From an uncultured Clostridia bacterium (GTDB lineage: Bacteria; Bacillota; Clostridia; Oscillospirales; Acutalibacteraceae), in the NCBI GenBank assembly GCA_946186665.1, contig CAMHOE010000009.1, positions 1 through 64,000 on the forward strand: DNA of 64,000 nucleotides. The letters are read 5' to 3'. Of this stretch, positions 8,406 through 17,797 are shown one piece after another. The position numbers and the translations under genes are program-made. Under the pieces are notes generated by a model. That model did no database searches, was not told the DNA's origin, and worked only from the letters and a program-made list of their open reading frames with translations. Position 1 is the first letter of the stretch. Each line of letters begins with the position of its first letter.

Positions 8406-10151
8406 TCAGAACTTATCAATTGAATTGCTGAGATCGCCTATGCTGTCATATCCGCGCCTTACAAGGGTCCTCCATGCAGACATTTCATCAACGGCATTTT
8501 TGAGCTTCAGGATGGACAAGCGACAGTATTCCTGCAAAGTCTTTACCTTATCTACCCAGCGTCTCCATACAAGGAAACCGCTTACTATTCCCAAGACTAT
8601 ACCCAACGTCAGCAAAACGGCAAAAGCCGGAGTTTGTACAAGCAATCCTGCGATAGCAATGATCAGAACAGCAGCCGCACACATTATCAGGAAAACATGC
8701 ATCAGCTTGTCGCTCATCGCATATTTTGTTTTTCGCTTATTATATACTTTTTCAATATGTTCTATTGTTTCATCCACATTGTATTCAGAACACTCTGCCT
8801 CGATCGCCGGCATCTCAGATGATACGCTGATGACAAGCTTATATTTTTCCTTTAACGTATTGTTTACATCGTTGAAATAGTTGATAACACCCGTCTTGAT
8901 CCTGTCCTTCAGATAGCTCAGGGCAAATTTCCTTACCATCACGTCAGTCTGATTTGCATCCTCCGTCAGCGCCCATCCGAGAAGAAGGTCTCCGAACGTT
9001 TTCTTCACTCCGATATCGCCGTAAAGCTCTTTATATTTTGCATTCGCCTTGCCCGTATCGCCCTTTGCCGCTATGACAGCTTCATTGTATTTAAGGTTCT
9101 TTATCACTTTGAACTCTTCATCATCATAATCGTTTACAAGATTATACAGGATGTTCTCGATCTGTTCGTGAAGGTTTTCACCATTGTCATCTTCCGTCTG
9201 ATAGATATCATCAAAGAATTTGCTGATAACAGTGATTTTTTCCATACTGCTCAAAAGCTCCAGCATATCCTTGTATTCGGGACACGTCTCCTTCAGCGTA
9301 GGATATTGTTCTTCTGTTACGTGGATATAATTCTGAGTAAAAGAATAGCTTTTGTCTACAACCTTTTTCGTGAAATTCGCAGAGGTCGCTTCTGTCTGTG
9401 CCAGCATACTCTTGAAATAATTGGTAGTCATATCTGTCAGAGCTTTATCATTTCTCATGGCGCCGACGAGATATGCGTGAAGAACGTGCTGCCACTCCTC
9501 TCCTAAATTGTTTGCGTCTGTCTTGTCAAGAAGGGTAATGTACCAGTTTCTTGCTACTTCAACTCTGCCAAACCTCAGGTTTATCAGCATATAAAATACA
9601 CAGGCTTTATAACCATCCATTGTCATAGCCTTGTTCAATGCCCTGTATGCTGCTTCCTTTTCGTCACTCGCCCAAAGCATAACGGACATAATGGCATATG
9701 CAAGCCAGTAATCCGTATTCTTCAGATAGGCTTTTTCCACTTTTTTCCTCAGTGTTTCATTGGATACTATATGCGTATCCAGACCAATTACATAGCCCAG
9801 AGTGATCCTTCGCAGTTCATGATAGAATGAAAACTTTGTGTAGTATTCATCGTTATACTTTGTCATCATTTTTGAAGCTTCAGACAAATTCTTGAACAGG
9901 AAATAATGCTCTGTAACATCCAACAAAAGGGCATAAAGCTTTTCAACAATATCATCTGCGGTGTCCACTTCTCCGGAAACATAAGATACCTTATTTGTTG
10001 CGGCTGATCCAACCTTATGGATATTGTTTGTAAGGATCCGACAGTTTTCAATTCCTGCCTCCAGTTCTGCCGCAAGCTGTGCATTTTCACGGACTAATCT
10101 GTTATACTCATCAACTAACCGATTGTATTCCTGAAGCTCTTCATCAGTCAT
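8406..10151 (-). CDS. Membrane-anchored helical protein, paralogue C
   Basis: The 581-residue protein opens with a predicted coiled coil and has the paralogue signature DYWLAYAIMSVMLW near residue 143. It continues with AAYRALNKAMTMDG and LRFGRVEVARNWY (TPR-like), GDTGKANAKYKELYG, and two adjacent membrane helices near 495-545. Helical segments after the anchor should be cytosolic. The gene lies 30 bases after the 160-residue gene and 18 bases before paralogue B. Three diverged copies in one operon point to an obligate hetero-oligomer more than to recent duplication. Confidence 0.88.
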   Translation of the reverse strand: MTDEELQEYNRLVDEYNRLVRENAQLAAELEAGIENCRILTNNIHKVGSAATNKVSYVSGEVDTADDIVEKLYALLLDVTEHYFLFKNLSEASKMMTKYNDEYYTKFSFYHELRRITLGYVIGLDTHIVSNETLRKKVEKAYLKNTDYWLAYAIMSVMLWASDEKEAAYRALNKAMTMDGYKACVFYMLINLRFGRVEVARNWYITLLDKTDANNLGEEWQHVLHAYLVGAMRNDKALTDMTTNYFKSMLAQTEATSANFTKKVVDKSYSFTQNYIHVTEEQYPTLKETCPEYKDMLELLSSMEKITVISKFFDDIYQTEDDNGENLHEQIENILYNLVNDYDDEEFKVIKNLKYNEAVIAAKGDTGKANAKYKELYGDIGVKKTFGDLLLGWALTEDANQTDVMVRKFALSYLKDRIKTGVINYFNDVNNTLKEKYKLVISVSSEMPAIEAECSEYNVDETIEHIEKVYNKRKTKYAMSDKLMHVFLIMCAAAVLIIAIAGLLVQTPAFAVLLTLGIVLGIVSGFLVWRRWVDKVKTLQEYCRLSILKLKNAVDEMSAWRTLVRRGYDSIGDLSNSIDKF

Positions 10152-10181
10152 TTATTATCCCCCCTTGAATTCAATATTCTC

Positions 10182-10664
10182 TCAGACCTCATTCAGATCT
10201 CTGTAAAAAGGTTTAAAGCCTATCGGCACAGTGCGCATCATCATATACATATACGCGTCGTTCAGTTCCTTGTCGAACCTTTTGACAAGCAGATATTTTT
10301 TCAGTATCAGATCAAATACTGCCAGTGTCTGCTTCTGGTATTCAGGTGAATAAATAGTACTGTCCTCCGGATTAAGATCACACAGGGTATCCATGCTCAT
10401 ATCCGAAAAATCTTTTTCCATACAGTCATATTCTGTGATCTCTCCGCTGTTAAGATCCAGCGTCATCCATTTGAGCGGACGTCTGATTTTTCTGTCTCTC
10501 AGCTCCTGTGTCTGATAGAGATAGATAAAAGCGCATACATTATACTTTCCGTTTTCCGTTTTGCGAAATACAGGGTTTGAAACGCCGTGCGGAATATTCT
10601 CTCCGCCCAAAGCCGCCTGCGCAAACTCTTTCATTATCGATTTTGAATTCCATACAGTATCCAT
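10182..10664 (-). CDS. Hypothetical protein of the AAA+ operon
   Basis: This 160-residue soluble alpha/beta protein belongs to no family that I can name. The middle part (RPLKWMTLDLNSGEITEYDC) looks like a small beta-sheet domain, and the end is helical and rich in Met and Tyr. It has neither signal peptide nor membrane segment. A 109-base gap separates it from the 663-residue gene upstream, the second largest spacer in the operon, and I see no clear promoter there. Confidence 0.82.
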   Translation of the reverse strand: MDTVWNSKSIMKEFAQAALGGENIPHGVSNPVFRKTENGKYNVCAFIYLYQTQELRDRKIRRPLKWMTLDLNSGEITEYDCMEKDFSDMSMDTLCDLNPEDSTIYSPEYQKQTLAVFDLILKKYLLVKRFDKELNDAYMYMMMRTVPIGFKPFYRDLNEV

Positions 10665-10773
10665 AACAGATCTCCTTACCTCCGGTCATATTTTTTTATA
10701 GTTATCTGCGGTCAGCGAGCATCAATACCGCTTATCGATTTTCACATCTATTGTCAATAATTTCTTCACTGTC

Positions 10774-12765
10774 TCAAAGCAGCTTGCAATATGAGCACAG
10801 CACTTTTGTTGTTTCGCTCAGCTCGCCGGTCTTGTTTTTCATCGAAACAAACTTCTTGAATTTATAGCGCATACCGGATACATCCATATCATATCCTGCC
10901 GAATTTTTATTTCCGCCCAGAGCATTCAGAACACCAAGTGATGTCTGTGTATCCTCCGTTGTAAGAAGAATGTACGCCTGAATAAGATTACAATTTATCT
11001 TGTCTCTGCCGTTAAAGATGATGTTGCAGTTTATCGTATCGGGACTAAGATAGCTCATTCCGAGCATTTTTGAAATACTGCCGGTCTTTGCCGCAGGAAG
11101 GTCATGAAACTCCAGAACGTATCTCATAAGCGCAGTGCCGGTGATACGTGTAGCGCTCTGAATAAGCTCTCCGAAAATACCGCTTTCAAACTGAGATGAA
11201 TTTATAGAGTTCATATACATATCCATCACATCATCATAGTTCACTCCGGAAGCTTTTGCCATACGAAGAAGGTCTATCCTCTGTTCCACAGGGATAGCCT
11301 GCATCATAAGCATTGTCACACACGCCTTTGCATTGACCTTCAAGCCTATCTGGAACAATATGTACATAACATCTTTTTTTACCGCAAAGGTATCTGCCGA
11401 GCTAAGAATATAATTGCTGAGCGTCTGATGAAAGAACGAAAGATTAAGATTCATCGTGAACATAAGCTCTATGATCCTCGGCTTGTTTTCACGGTCAGTC
11501 ACACAGCTTATAATATATTTTTCAACTGAATTGGTAGGAAGGTCGTCCATGACCGAAAATAGATAGCTGAGGATATCCAGCCTTATTTCGGGTTCGTCAT
11601 AGCCGTCGCACAAATAATCCGACACAAATCTATGCTTTACCTTTTCCGGCACTTCAAACCTCAGCATCTCATCGATAATGGTCTTTTTGTTATCCGCATC
11701 AAGATCGTCCCTATTAAGTATCTCAGAAAAATGGCTGCTGTTGAATTCAACAAAGTTTTCGGACTCGTAAAGCATTTTCAGATTTTGCAGACAAGTGTCA
11801 TACCCACAGCTTACAATTGAATAGTTTACGATCGTTGCAGTCTCAACATCAAGAAGCCGGTTGCTTATCAGGACCGACATAAGCTCATACACGAGCTGCT
11901 GGTCATCAAGCCGGGAAATGACCTTATCCATCAGACATTCGACCGAAGGACGAGCCGGTGTTTTACACATTGCCGGCGCTATCCTGCCTTTAGTAACGAC
12001 GCTGTCATCAGAGTCTTTTATGTAAGCTTCAAAAAGCTTCTGATCATCCTCTGAATATTCCTCGTCCTTTTCGATCAGGAACAAAACATCTTTGACTTTG
12101 TTTTCATTGTCAGGACATTTCTGAAGCAGGGTTTTCATAACGGACTTCTTGTTGATATTGTCAACATTATGAAGTATCTGACTAAACAGTTCAAAGTTAT
12201 TGTTTTTGACAGAAAAATTGATAAGACTGCTGTTAAGCTCCATCGAATAAACAGATGCGGCATCAAAATAAGTCATTACAGCATCTCTTCTTGCCACAGC
12301 ATTCAGAGAGTCATACATCAGTATAAGAACACCGATGATCTCCGAAGAATCAAAAAACTCATACAGTATTTTTTCTTCCTCTGTAGGGGTATCGCCAAGC
12401 GATTTAAGCTCCATGTAATTCTTTTTCATCATCGAAAAATAATTCTGCTGCTCGGCTCTTGAGATACCGCCTCCTACTATCATATTAATTTCATAGGCTA
12501 TCTCGGCGATTATTGTACCGACATATCTGGAATCGATCTTTTTACATTCCACCAGATTATTCTGCGCACTATCCATCCTCTTGTACGCAACATCAAGCAG
12601 CGCCTGACGCACGACATTCTTTATCGTAAACATGGTATCTACCTGTTCGTGCCTTTCAATAAGCGCGCCGCAGTACAGGCATCTCCACATTTTTGTTTCT
12701 TTATCATAGTCAAATTTCGTACCTGCACAAGAGGTACATTTTTGAACCACATAACTTACAGACAT
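10774..12765 (-). CDS. Zinc-ribbon protein with long helical repeat domain
   Basis: The 663-residue protein begins with a TFIIB-like zinc ribbon (Cys10, Cys13, Cys29, Cys32; the second pair is CLYC). The remainder looks like a long alpha-solenoid of HEAT/TPR type, with paired helices such as YIISCVTDRENKPRIIELMF. No catalytic motif or membrane segment is seen. In this operon it could be a soluble scaffold that bridges client or nucleic acid to the membrane proteins; that is inference. Confidence 0.87.
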   Translation of the reverse strand: MSVSYVVQKCTSCAGTKFDYDKETKMWRCLYCGALIERHEQVDTMFTIKNVVRQALLDVAYKRMDSAQNNLVECKKIDSRYVGTIIAEIAYEINMIVGGGISRAEQQNYFSMMKKNYMELKSLGDTPTEEEKILYEFFDSSEIIGVLILMYDSLNAVARRDAVMTYFDAASVYSMELNSSLINFSVKNNNFELFSQILHNVDNINKKSVMKTLLQKCPDNENKVKDVLFLIEKDEEYSEDDQKLFEAYIKDSDDSVVTKGRIAPAMCKTPARPSVECLMDKVISRLDDQQLVYELMSVLISNRLLDVETATIVNYSIVSCGYDTCLQNLKMLYESENFVEFNSSHFSEILNRDDLDADNKKTIIDEMLRFEVPEKVKHRFVSDYLCDGYDEPEIRLDILSYLFSVMDDLPTNSVEKYIISCVTDRENKPRIIELMFTMNLNLSFFHQTLSNYILSSADTFAVKKDVMYILFQIGLKVNAKACVTMLMMQAIPVEQRIDLLRMAKASGVNYDDVMDMYMNSINSSQFESGIFGELIQSATRITGTALMRYVLEFHDLPAAKTGSISKMLGMSYLSPDTINCNIIFNGRDKINCNLIQAYILLTTEDTQTSLGVLNALGGNKNSAGYDMDVSGMRYKFKKFVSMKNKTGELSETTKVLCSYCKLL

Positions 12766-12788
12766 TGATATCCCTCGTTAAGCTTCTA

Positions 12789-13490
12789 TTATTTGCTGTT
12801 TTTCAGCAGCATATTCCGTTCAGAAATGTATGAAGAAAGCTGGTAGCAAACCTGAATAGCTCCGTTTTTATCATTGTTGGAGCAAAGATATTTCAGTTCC
12901 TTGACCTTGCTGTGTATCATATCATCTATATCCTCTATAACATCCGTTGTCATAGGATCAGAAAAACGTATTCCCTCCTGAACCTTATGAAGCTCTCTTT
13001 TAAGCTCCGGATCCAGACACTGATCCTCCATCAGCTTTACCTGTATGGAAAGGTTCTTGATAGTTCTGACTTTAGTCTGGATATCACGGTTTATGTCGTC
13101 GATAACGCCTTTATTGATCAGTGCCAGTACGGCAAAAATAATATATATCAAAAGCATGATCGACTGTACTACGACAGCCAGAGTCGGAGATACAACAAAA
13201 CGAAACAGCATGAATATAAAGCTTGCGAACAGCTCTGCCAGAAAATAGAACACAGAAAATGACATCAGGGGAATGTTCATAAAGATAGCTTCTGCATCCG
13301 ATTTTTTGAACGTGAGATATGAAACAAGTATGTTGGCAGCGAAGCCGACACATACAAAAACGTAGCTCAGCCAGAAAACATCATTCTTTTCTTTAAAGAT
13401 CAATAGTGTGATGATATTGTAAATGGCGAAAACCGCAGCAAATACGATACCGATCATGATGATATATTTTTTATCAGTTATCTTACTCAT
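12789..13490 (-). CDS. Four-helix membrane protein with cytosolic helical tail
   Basis: The 233-residue protein has about four membrane helices in its first 130 residues. A charged cytosolic tail of about 100 residues follows, predicted to be coiled-coil (TIKNLSIQVKLMEDQC). No transporter motif was recognised. It is 15 bases downstream of the SPFH gene and 23 bases upstream of the zinc-ribbon solenoid gene, so it may be the membrane partner of the SPFH protein. Confidence 0.85.
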   Translation of the reverse strand: MSKITDKKYIIMIGIVFAAVFAIYNIITLLIFKEKNDVFWLSYVFVCVGFAANILVSYLTFKKSDAEAIFMNIPLMSFSVFYFLAELFASFIFMLFRFVVSPTLAVVVQSIMLLIYIIFAVLALINKGVIDDINRDIQTKVRTIKNLSIQVKLMEDQCLDPELKRELHKVQEGIRFSDPMTTDVIEDIDDMIHSKVKELKYLCSNNDKNGAIQVCYQLSSYISERNMLLKNSK

Positions 13491-13505
13491 TTTGATCCCT
13501 CCAAT

Positions 13506-14843
13506 TTATACGATCCTTGTTCCGCAGATATTGCAAAACTTAGAACCTGCCGCAAGCGTTTTTCCACAATTCGGACACACCGGATCCGTGCGCTGCTGAG
13601 CGCCGCAGAAATTGCAAAATCTTGAACCCGGCGCAAGCTGATGTCCGCATTCTGAACAGAACATCATTGCCTGTCCGCCTGGCGGCTCAGTTGCTTCTGG
13701 CTGTCCCTGATATGTATTCACCGTCTGCGTTGGCTGCATCTGTGGCTGTGCCTGCTGCGGCTGTACCTGCTGCGTTGGCTGTACCTGCTGTGTTGGCTGC
13801 GGCTGAGACTGTACCTGCTGCGGCTGTGACTGCTGTCCTGACGGAGATCGTGATTTTTTCAGGAAGGCATTTACATCAAATGCGCCGCCGTTTGACTGTC
13901 CGGATGATACTATATTAGCTGATGACCGAATTCCGGAGAGATCCTTTCTGGTGTCATTACGGATCTTATCACCGCTCAGAGCGTCTCTTGCGATATCAAC
14001 GATAGAACCGCCTAATGCTCCGCCCATCATAAAACCGCCGACCGCTCCGCCGATATTTCCTATTGTTCCTTCATTGCTTGCAAATTTTTCCGCAATAAGC
14101 ATCTGACGCTCTTCCTGCCATGTATAGCCCTCTATAAGACGGCTGCTTCTTCTTTCCTTTGCTGCTTTGACTGCATCATAGTCTTCCTTGGGGACCTCAA
14201 TAGTCTCAACATTGAAGTACTCCACACGAACACCATATTCATCAAAAACATCATCCAGTCTTTCTTTGACCGCTTCGCTGACTTCAAAAAGATTGGCGTT
14301 GATCATGAAGAAACTCAGCTGTCCGTTTATCATGATCTTTGAAATGCAGTCCTTTACATGAGAAGAGATCAGACCTTTAAAGTTATTCATCATTTCAGAA
14401 GAAGTAAATCTGCCTCTGAAGCCTACAAGCTTTACCAAAAACTTTCTGCTGTCGACTATCGAAAACGTCATACTGCCATGCAGCATTACGTGCAGAAAAA
14501 TGTCATACAAAGGGTCATCCAGTGTAATTGCGCCTCTTGTACCCCAAAGCATATCCATCTGATGAACAAGATTGACATAAAAAACCTTGCAGGGAAATGG
14601 ATTTGCGCCGCCTGTAGGGAGCTTTACGATCTTATTCAGCAGCGGTAAATGAGGGGTAGTCAAAGTATGGCGGCCGGGTCCGAACAGATCGGCAGCCTGT
14701 CCGTTAACACACACCAGAGCTTCATAGGGTTCATCAACGATCAGCTGAGATGTAGCATTTATAGATTCTCCCGGATACTTCCAGACAAGATCATCAGGAG
14801 TTCCCTGAAATTTTATTACTTGTGATATTTCCAAAATAAACAC
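13506..14843 (-). CDS. SPFH-domain protein with C-terminal double zinc ribbon
   Basis: Residues about 25-230 match the SPFH (band 7) domain of the bacterial YdjL / virion-core-protein-like group, with the segments GPGRHTL, GTRGAITLDDP and VDSRKFLVKLVG. A Gly-rich stretch (GGAVGGFMMGGALGG) and a Gln/Pro/Val tract lead to two zinc ribbons in the last 53 residues (CSECG...CNFCG and CPNCG...CNICG). SPFH proteins form large membrane-associated rings. There is no N-terminal hydrophobic hairpin, so attachment probably depends on partners. The ribbons resemble those of the neighbouring proteins, which hints at a shared docking role. Confidence 0.88.
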   Translation of the reverse strand: MFILEISQVIKFQGTPDDLVWKYPGESINATSQLIVDEPYEALVCVNGQAADLFGPGRHTLTTPHLPLLNKIVKLPTGGANPFPCKVFYVNLVHQMDMLWGTRGAITLDDPLYDIFLHVMLHGSMTFSIVDSRKFLVKLVGFRGRFTSSEMMNNFKGLISSHVKDCISKIMINGQLSFFMINANLFEVSEAVKERLDDVFDEYGVRVEYFNVETIEVPKEDYDAVKAAKERRSSRLIEGYTWQEERQMLIAEKFASNEGTIGNIGGAVGGFMMGGALGGSIVDIARDALSGDKIRNDTRKDLSGIRSSANIVSSGQSNGGAFDVNAFLKKSRSPSGQQSQPQQVQSQPQPTQQVQPTQQVQPQQAQPQMQPTQTVNTYQGQPEATEPPGGQAMMFCSECGHQLAPGSRFCNFCGAQQRTDPVCPNCGKTLAAGSKFCNICGTRIV

Positions 14844-14874
14844 TCCTATTTTTAAATGTCACGAATATGACATA

Positions 14875-17532
14875 TTATTTTTTCTTCTTTTTGCCGGATG
14901 CTTTTTTCTTATCACGGCTGAACCAACCGGATTTTTTGGGAGGCGCAAAGCTTTCACCCGGACGATAGATCGTAAAGGTCATATTTGGCTGCTCTCCAAA
15001 CATTTCATCCAATTCATAACCGGTGTTCTGATATGAAGCTGTATTCTGACTCTGTAAAGAATTATTTCCGTACATTGTCTGAGCGGATACGCTGTTTGCT
15101 TCAGAGACCTGATACTGTTGCTGGAAGGTTCCTTCAGCAGGCGTCGCAAAGCTTCCGACTCCCTGCTGTGACTGTTCCGTCATCGACTGCGGCATTACAG
15201 GTGGGGTTGCTCCCATTACCGGCTGTGACTGTTCCGGCATTGGCTGAGACATTACAGGTGGGGTTGCTCCCATTACCGGCTGTGACTGTTCCGGCATTGG
15301 CTGCGGTATTACAGGTGGGGTTGCTCCCATTACCGGCTGTGACTGTTCCGTCATTGGCTGCGGCATTACAGGTGGGGTTGCTCCCATTACCGGCTGTGAC
15401 TGTTCCGGCATTGGCTGCGGTATTACAGGTGGGGTTGCTGTTTTTTCAAACTCTGAAACAAAGCTATCAAAGTCTAAATCAACTTCTGAGCTTTCATCTT
15501 CAACAGGTGCTGAGGTTTCTTCTATTTGTGTTTGTAACTGCTCCTGTTCAATCTCTGCTTTTGGCGGAACGACAGGTGTTTCTTCTTCGAGCTCTTCCTC
15601 GTTCGCTTCATCATATCCCGAAACAAAGCTTTCGAAGCTTATGTCATCCTCTGAGCTTTCATCTTCAACAGGAATTGAGGGTTCTTCTGTTTGTACCTGC
15701 TCCGGCTCAATTTCTGCTTTATGCGGAACGACAGGTGTTTCTTCTTCTGGCTCTTCCTCGTTCGCTTCATCATATCCCGAAACAAAGCTTTCGAAGCTTA
15801 TGTCATCCTCTGAGCTTTCATCTTCAACAGGAATTGAGGGTTCTTCTGTTTGTACCTGCTCCGGCTCAATTTCTGCTTTATGCGGAACGACAGGTGTTTC
15901 TTCTTCTGGCTCTTCCTCGTTCGCTTCATCATATCCCGAAACAAAGCTTTCGAAGCTTATGTCATCCTCTGAGCTTTCCTCTTCAACAGGTGCTGAGGGT
16001 TCTTGTGTTTGTGATTGTGTCGGTTTTGATTCAGTTGCCAAATCAGCAGCAAAAGATTCATCTATGTCTGCCCACTGTGTCCCAATTTCCGCTGTCGGTT
16101 GTACAGCAACTGCTTCATCTTCGATTTTTATGTTATCAGCTTTTTTAAGTTTTAAAACAAAGCTCTCGAAGCTTACGTCATCCTCTGAGCTTTCCTCTTC
16201 AACAAGAACTGATGGTTCTTCTGTTTGTGATTGTAACTGTTCCGGCTCGATTTCTGCTGTAGGCGGAACGATAGGTGTTTCTTCTTCGGGCTCTTCCTCG
16301 TTCGCTTCATCAAGTTCCGAAACGAAGTTATCAAAGCTTATGTCATCCTCTGCATTTTCCTCTTCAACAGGTGCTGAGGGTTCTTCTGTTTGTGATTGTA
16401 ACTGTTCCGGCTCGATTTCTGCTGTAGGCTGAGTGACAGGTGTTTCTTCTTCGGGCTCTTCCTCGTTGGCTTCATCATATCCCGAAACAAAGCTTTCGAA
16501 GCTTACGTCATCCTCTGCACTTTCATCTTCAACAAGAACTGAGGGTTCTTCTGTTTGTGATTGTAACTGTTCCGGCTCGGTTCCCGCTGTAGGCTGAATG
16601 ATAGGTGTTTCTTCTTCCGGCTCTTCCTCATTGGCTTCATCATATCCCGAAACAAAGCTTTCGAAGCTTATATCATCCTCTGCACTTTCATCTTCAACAG
16701 GAACTGAGGGTTCTTCTGTTTGTGATTGTAACTGTTCCGGCTCGATTTCTGCTGTAGGCTGAACGACAGGTGTATCCTCTTCTATAGGTTCCTCTTCGTT
16801 TGCTTCAGCAGATTCTGTATTATCAGCATTAATGTAAAAATCTACGTCGATATCTACAGGTATTGGGTCTATCTCAATCGATGAATATATATCCGGTTCT
16901 TCTTCAGAAACATCATCAGAGACTGATACAGTATCCTCTGGGGCAGAATCACCCTCTGTTATTTCATCGTCATAAAGGGGGTAATCCTCTATCTCCACCG
17001 GTATAGGATCTATCTCCACATCCTGATAATAATCAAGTGCGTTTTCATTTATAACATCCGATGTATTATCCTGTCTTGAAGCATTATCGTTTGAAACAGC
17101 TGCCGCTTCACTTGATGAATAAATAATATTTTCTTTTGATACCTGATAATTACGGGGGTCAATTCTTGAATCCGAAAAAATATCCCTGTCATCTATACCA
17201 AACATATTTCTATTGGTTTCGCTTGCGGAGCGAGGTCCTGAATTCTTTTCCGTCCCGTATTCTGCGTATGATGATCGTGTCGGGATAACGTCTGTGCCTT
17301 TGCCGATAATATCGTGTTGACCTTCTTCGTTTGTATTTTTTTTTTTAATTTCCTGCTTTATCAAAGATGCCCGCTGAGCCTGAATAGGATCCACGTTATC
17401 AATAACTACATTTGAACGCAGCAGTGTATGTGACGTTTCGTAGTTGATTTCCTTGTCACGGAGAAGCGTCCCACAAAACTGACAAAAACGTCCCCGTTCA
17501 TACGTCCTTCCGCATTTGATACATATCAACAT
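14875..17532 (-). CDS. Zinc-ribbon acidic repeat protein
   Basis: First gene of the operon, 885 residues. A zinc ribbon (Cys4, Cys7, Cys17, Cys20) is followed by about 550 residues of acidic repeats of around 53 residues, with a core like EDDISFESFVSGYDEANEEE. Two neighbouring DNA units of 159 bp (15641-15799, 15800-15958) look identical. Then come about five 19-residue P/Q/M repeats (ATPPVMPQPM...), an aromatic segment TFTIYRPGESF and a strongly basic tail of Lys residues. No enzyme domain is visible. The layout suggests a flexible tether between a zinc-ribbon docking end and a basic end that could bind membrane or nucleic acid. Repeat number is probably variable between strains. Confidence 0.85.
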   Translation of the reverse strand: MLICIKCGRTYERGRFCQFCGTLLRDKEINYETSHTLLRSNVVIDNVDPIQAQRASLIKQEIKKKNTNEEGQHDIIGKGTDVIPTRSSYAEYGTEKNSGPRSASETNRNMFGIDDRDIFSDSRIDPRNYQVSKENIIYSSSEAAAVSNDNASRQDNTSDVINENALDYYQDVEIDPIPVEIEDYPLYDDEITEGDSAPEDTVSVSDDVSEEEPDIYSSIEIDPIPVDIDVDFYINADNTESAEANEEEPIEEDTPVVQPTAEIEPEQLQSQTEEPSVPVEDESAEDDISFESFVSGYDEANEEEPEEETPIIQPTAGTEPEQLQSQTEEPSVLVEDESAEDDVSFESFVSGYDEANEEEPEEETPVTQPTAEIEPEQLQSQTEEPSAPVEEENAEDDISFDNFVSELDEANEEEPEEETPIVPPTAEIEPEQLQSQTEEPSVLVEEESSEDDVSFESFVLKLKKADNIKIEDEAVAVQPTAEIGTQWADIDESFAADLATESKPTQSQTQEPSAPVEEESSEDDISFESFVSGYDEANEEEPEEETPVVPHKAEIEPEQVQTEEPSIPVEDESSEDDISFESFVSGYDEANEEEPEEETPVVPHKAEIEPEQVQTEEPSIPVEDESSEDDISFESFVSGYDEANEEELEEETPVVPPKAEIEQEQLQTQIEETSAPVEDESSEVDLDFDSFVSEFEKTATPPVIPQPMPEQSQPVMGATPPVMPQPMTEQSQPVMGATPPVIPQPMPEQSQPVMGATPPVMSQPMPEQSQPVMGATPPVMPQSMTEQSQQGVGSFATPAEGTFQQQYQVSEANSVSAQTMYGNNSLQSQNTASYQNTGYELDEMFGEQPNMTFTIYRPGESFAPPKKSGWFSRDKKKASGKKKKK

Positions 17533-17609
17533 AATACTACTCCAATCTCTTTACGTCAAAATCAACAATTTATTACCAACTATATGAATAATGATTATAA
17601 CTGACCATT

Positions 17610-17638
17610 ATTTTATCATATTTTTTTACATATTTCAA
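17610..17638 (-). promoter_or_regulatory. Promoter of the AAA+/SPFH operon
   Basis: On the minus strand TTGAAA (17638-17633) is 17 bases from TAAAAT (17615-17610), with TATGA directly before the -10 box. It lies just downstream of the terminator at 17679-17716 and about 80 bases upstream of the first operon gene, which makes 17532-2715 one transcription unit. Confidence 0.65.
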
Positions 17639-17678
17639 CATTTTTTACCTATTATTTTTAGAATTTATATAAAATCAC

Positions 17679-17716
17679 AAAAAGCTCTCTTGCGACTTTT
17701 TATTCACAAGAGAGCC
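17679..17716 (-). terminator. Terminator of the RCC1-repeat gene
   Basis: A minus-strand stem GCTCTCTTG with CAAGAGAGC is followed by TTTTT. It stands after the stop of the RCC1 gene (17798) and before the operon promoter, so the RCC1 gene is transcribed separately. Confidence 0.85.
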
Positions 17717-17797
17717 AAATACTATTATTCATTCAAATCGATCCATTTGAAACATTTTTTCAGAAATAACAATGCCATAACAAATATAGATCTTCCG

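Noticed and set aside
15641..16432. Ser-rich plus-strand frame opposite the acidic repeat protein
   Set aside because: It is the antisense of GAA/GAG-rich codons in the real minus-strand gene; the zinc ribbon, ribosome binding site and operon position support the minus strand.
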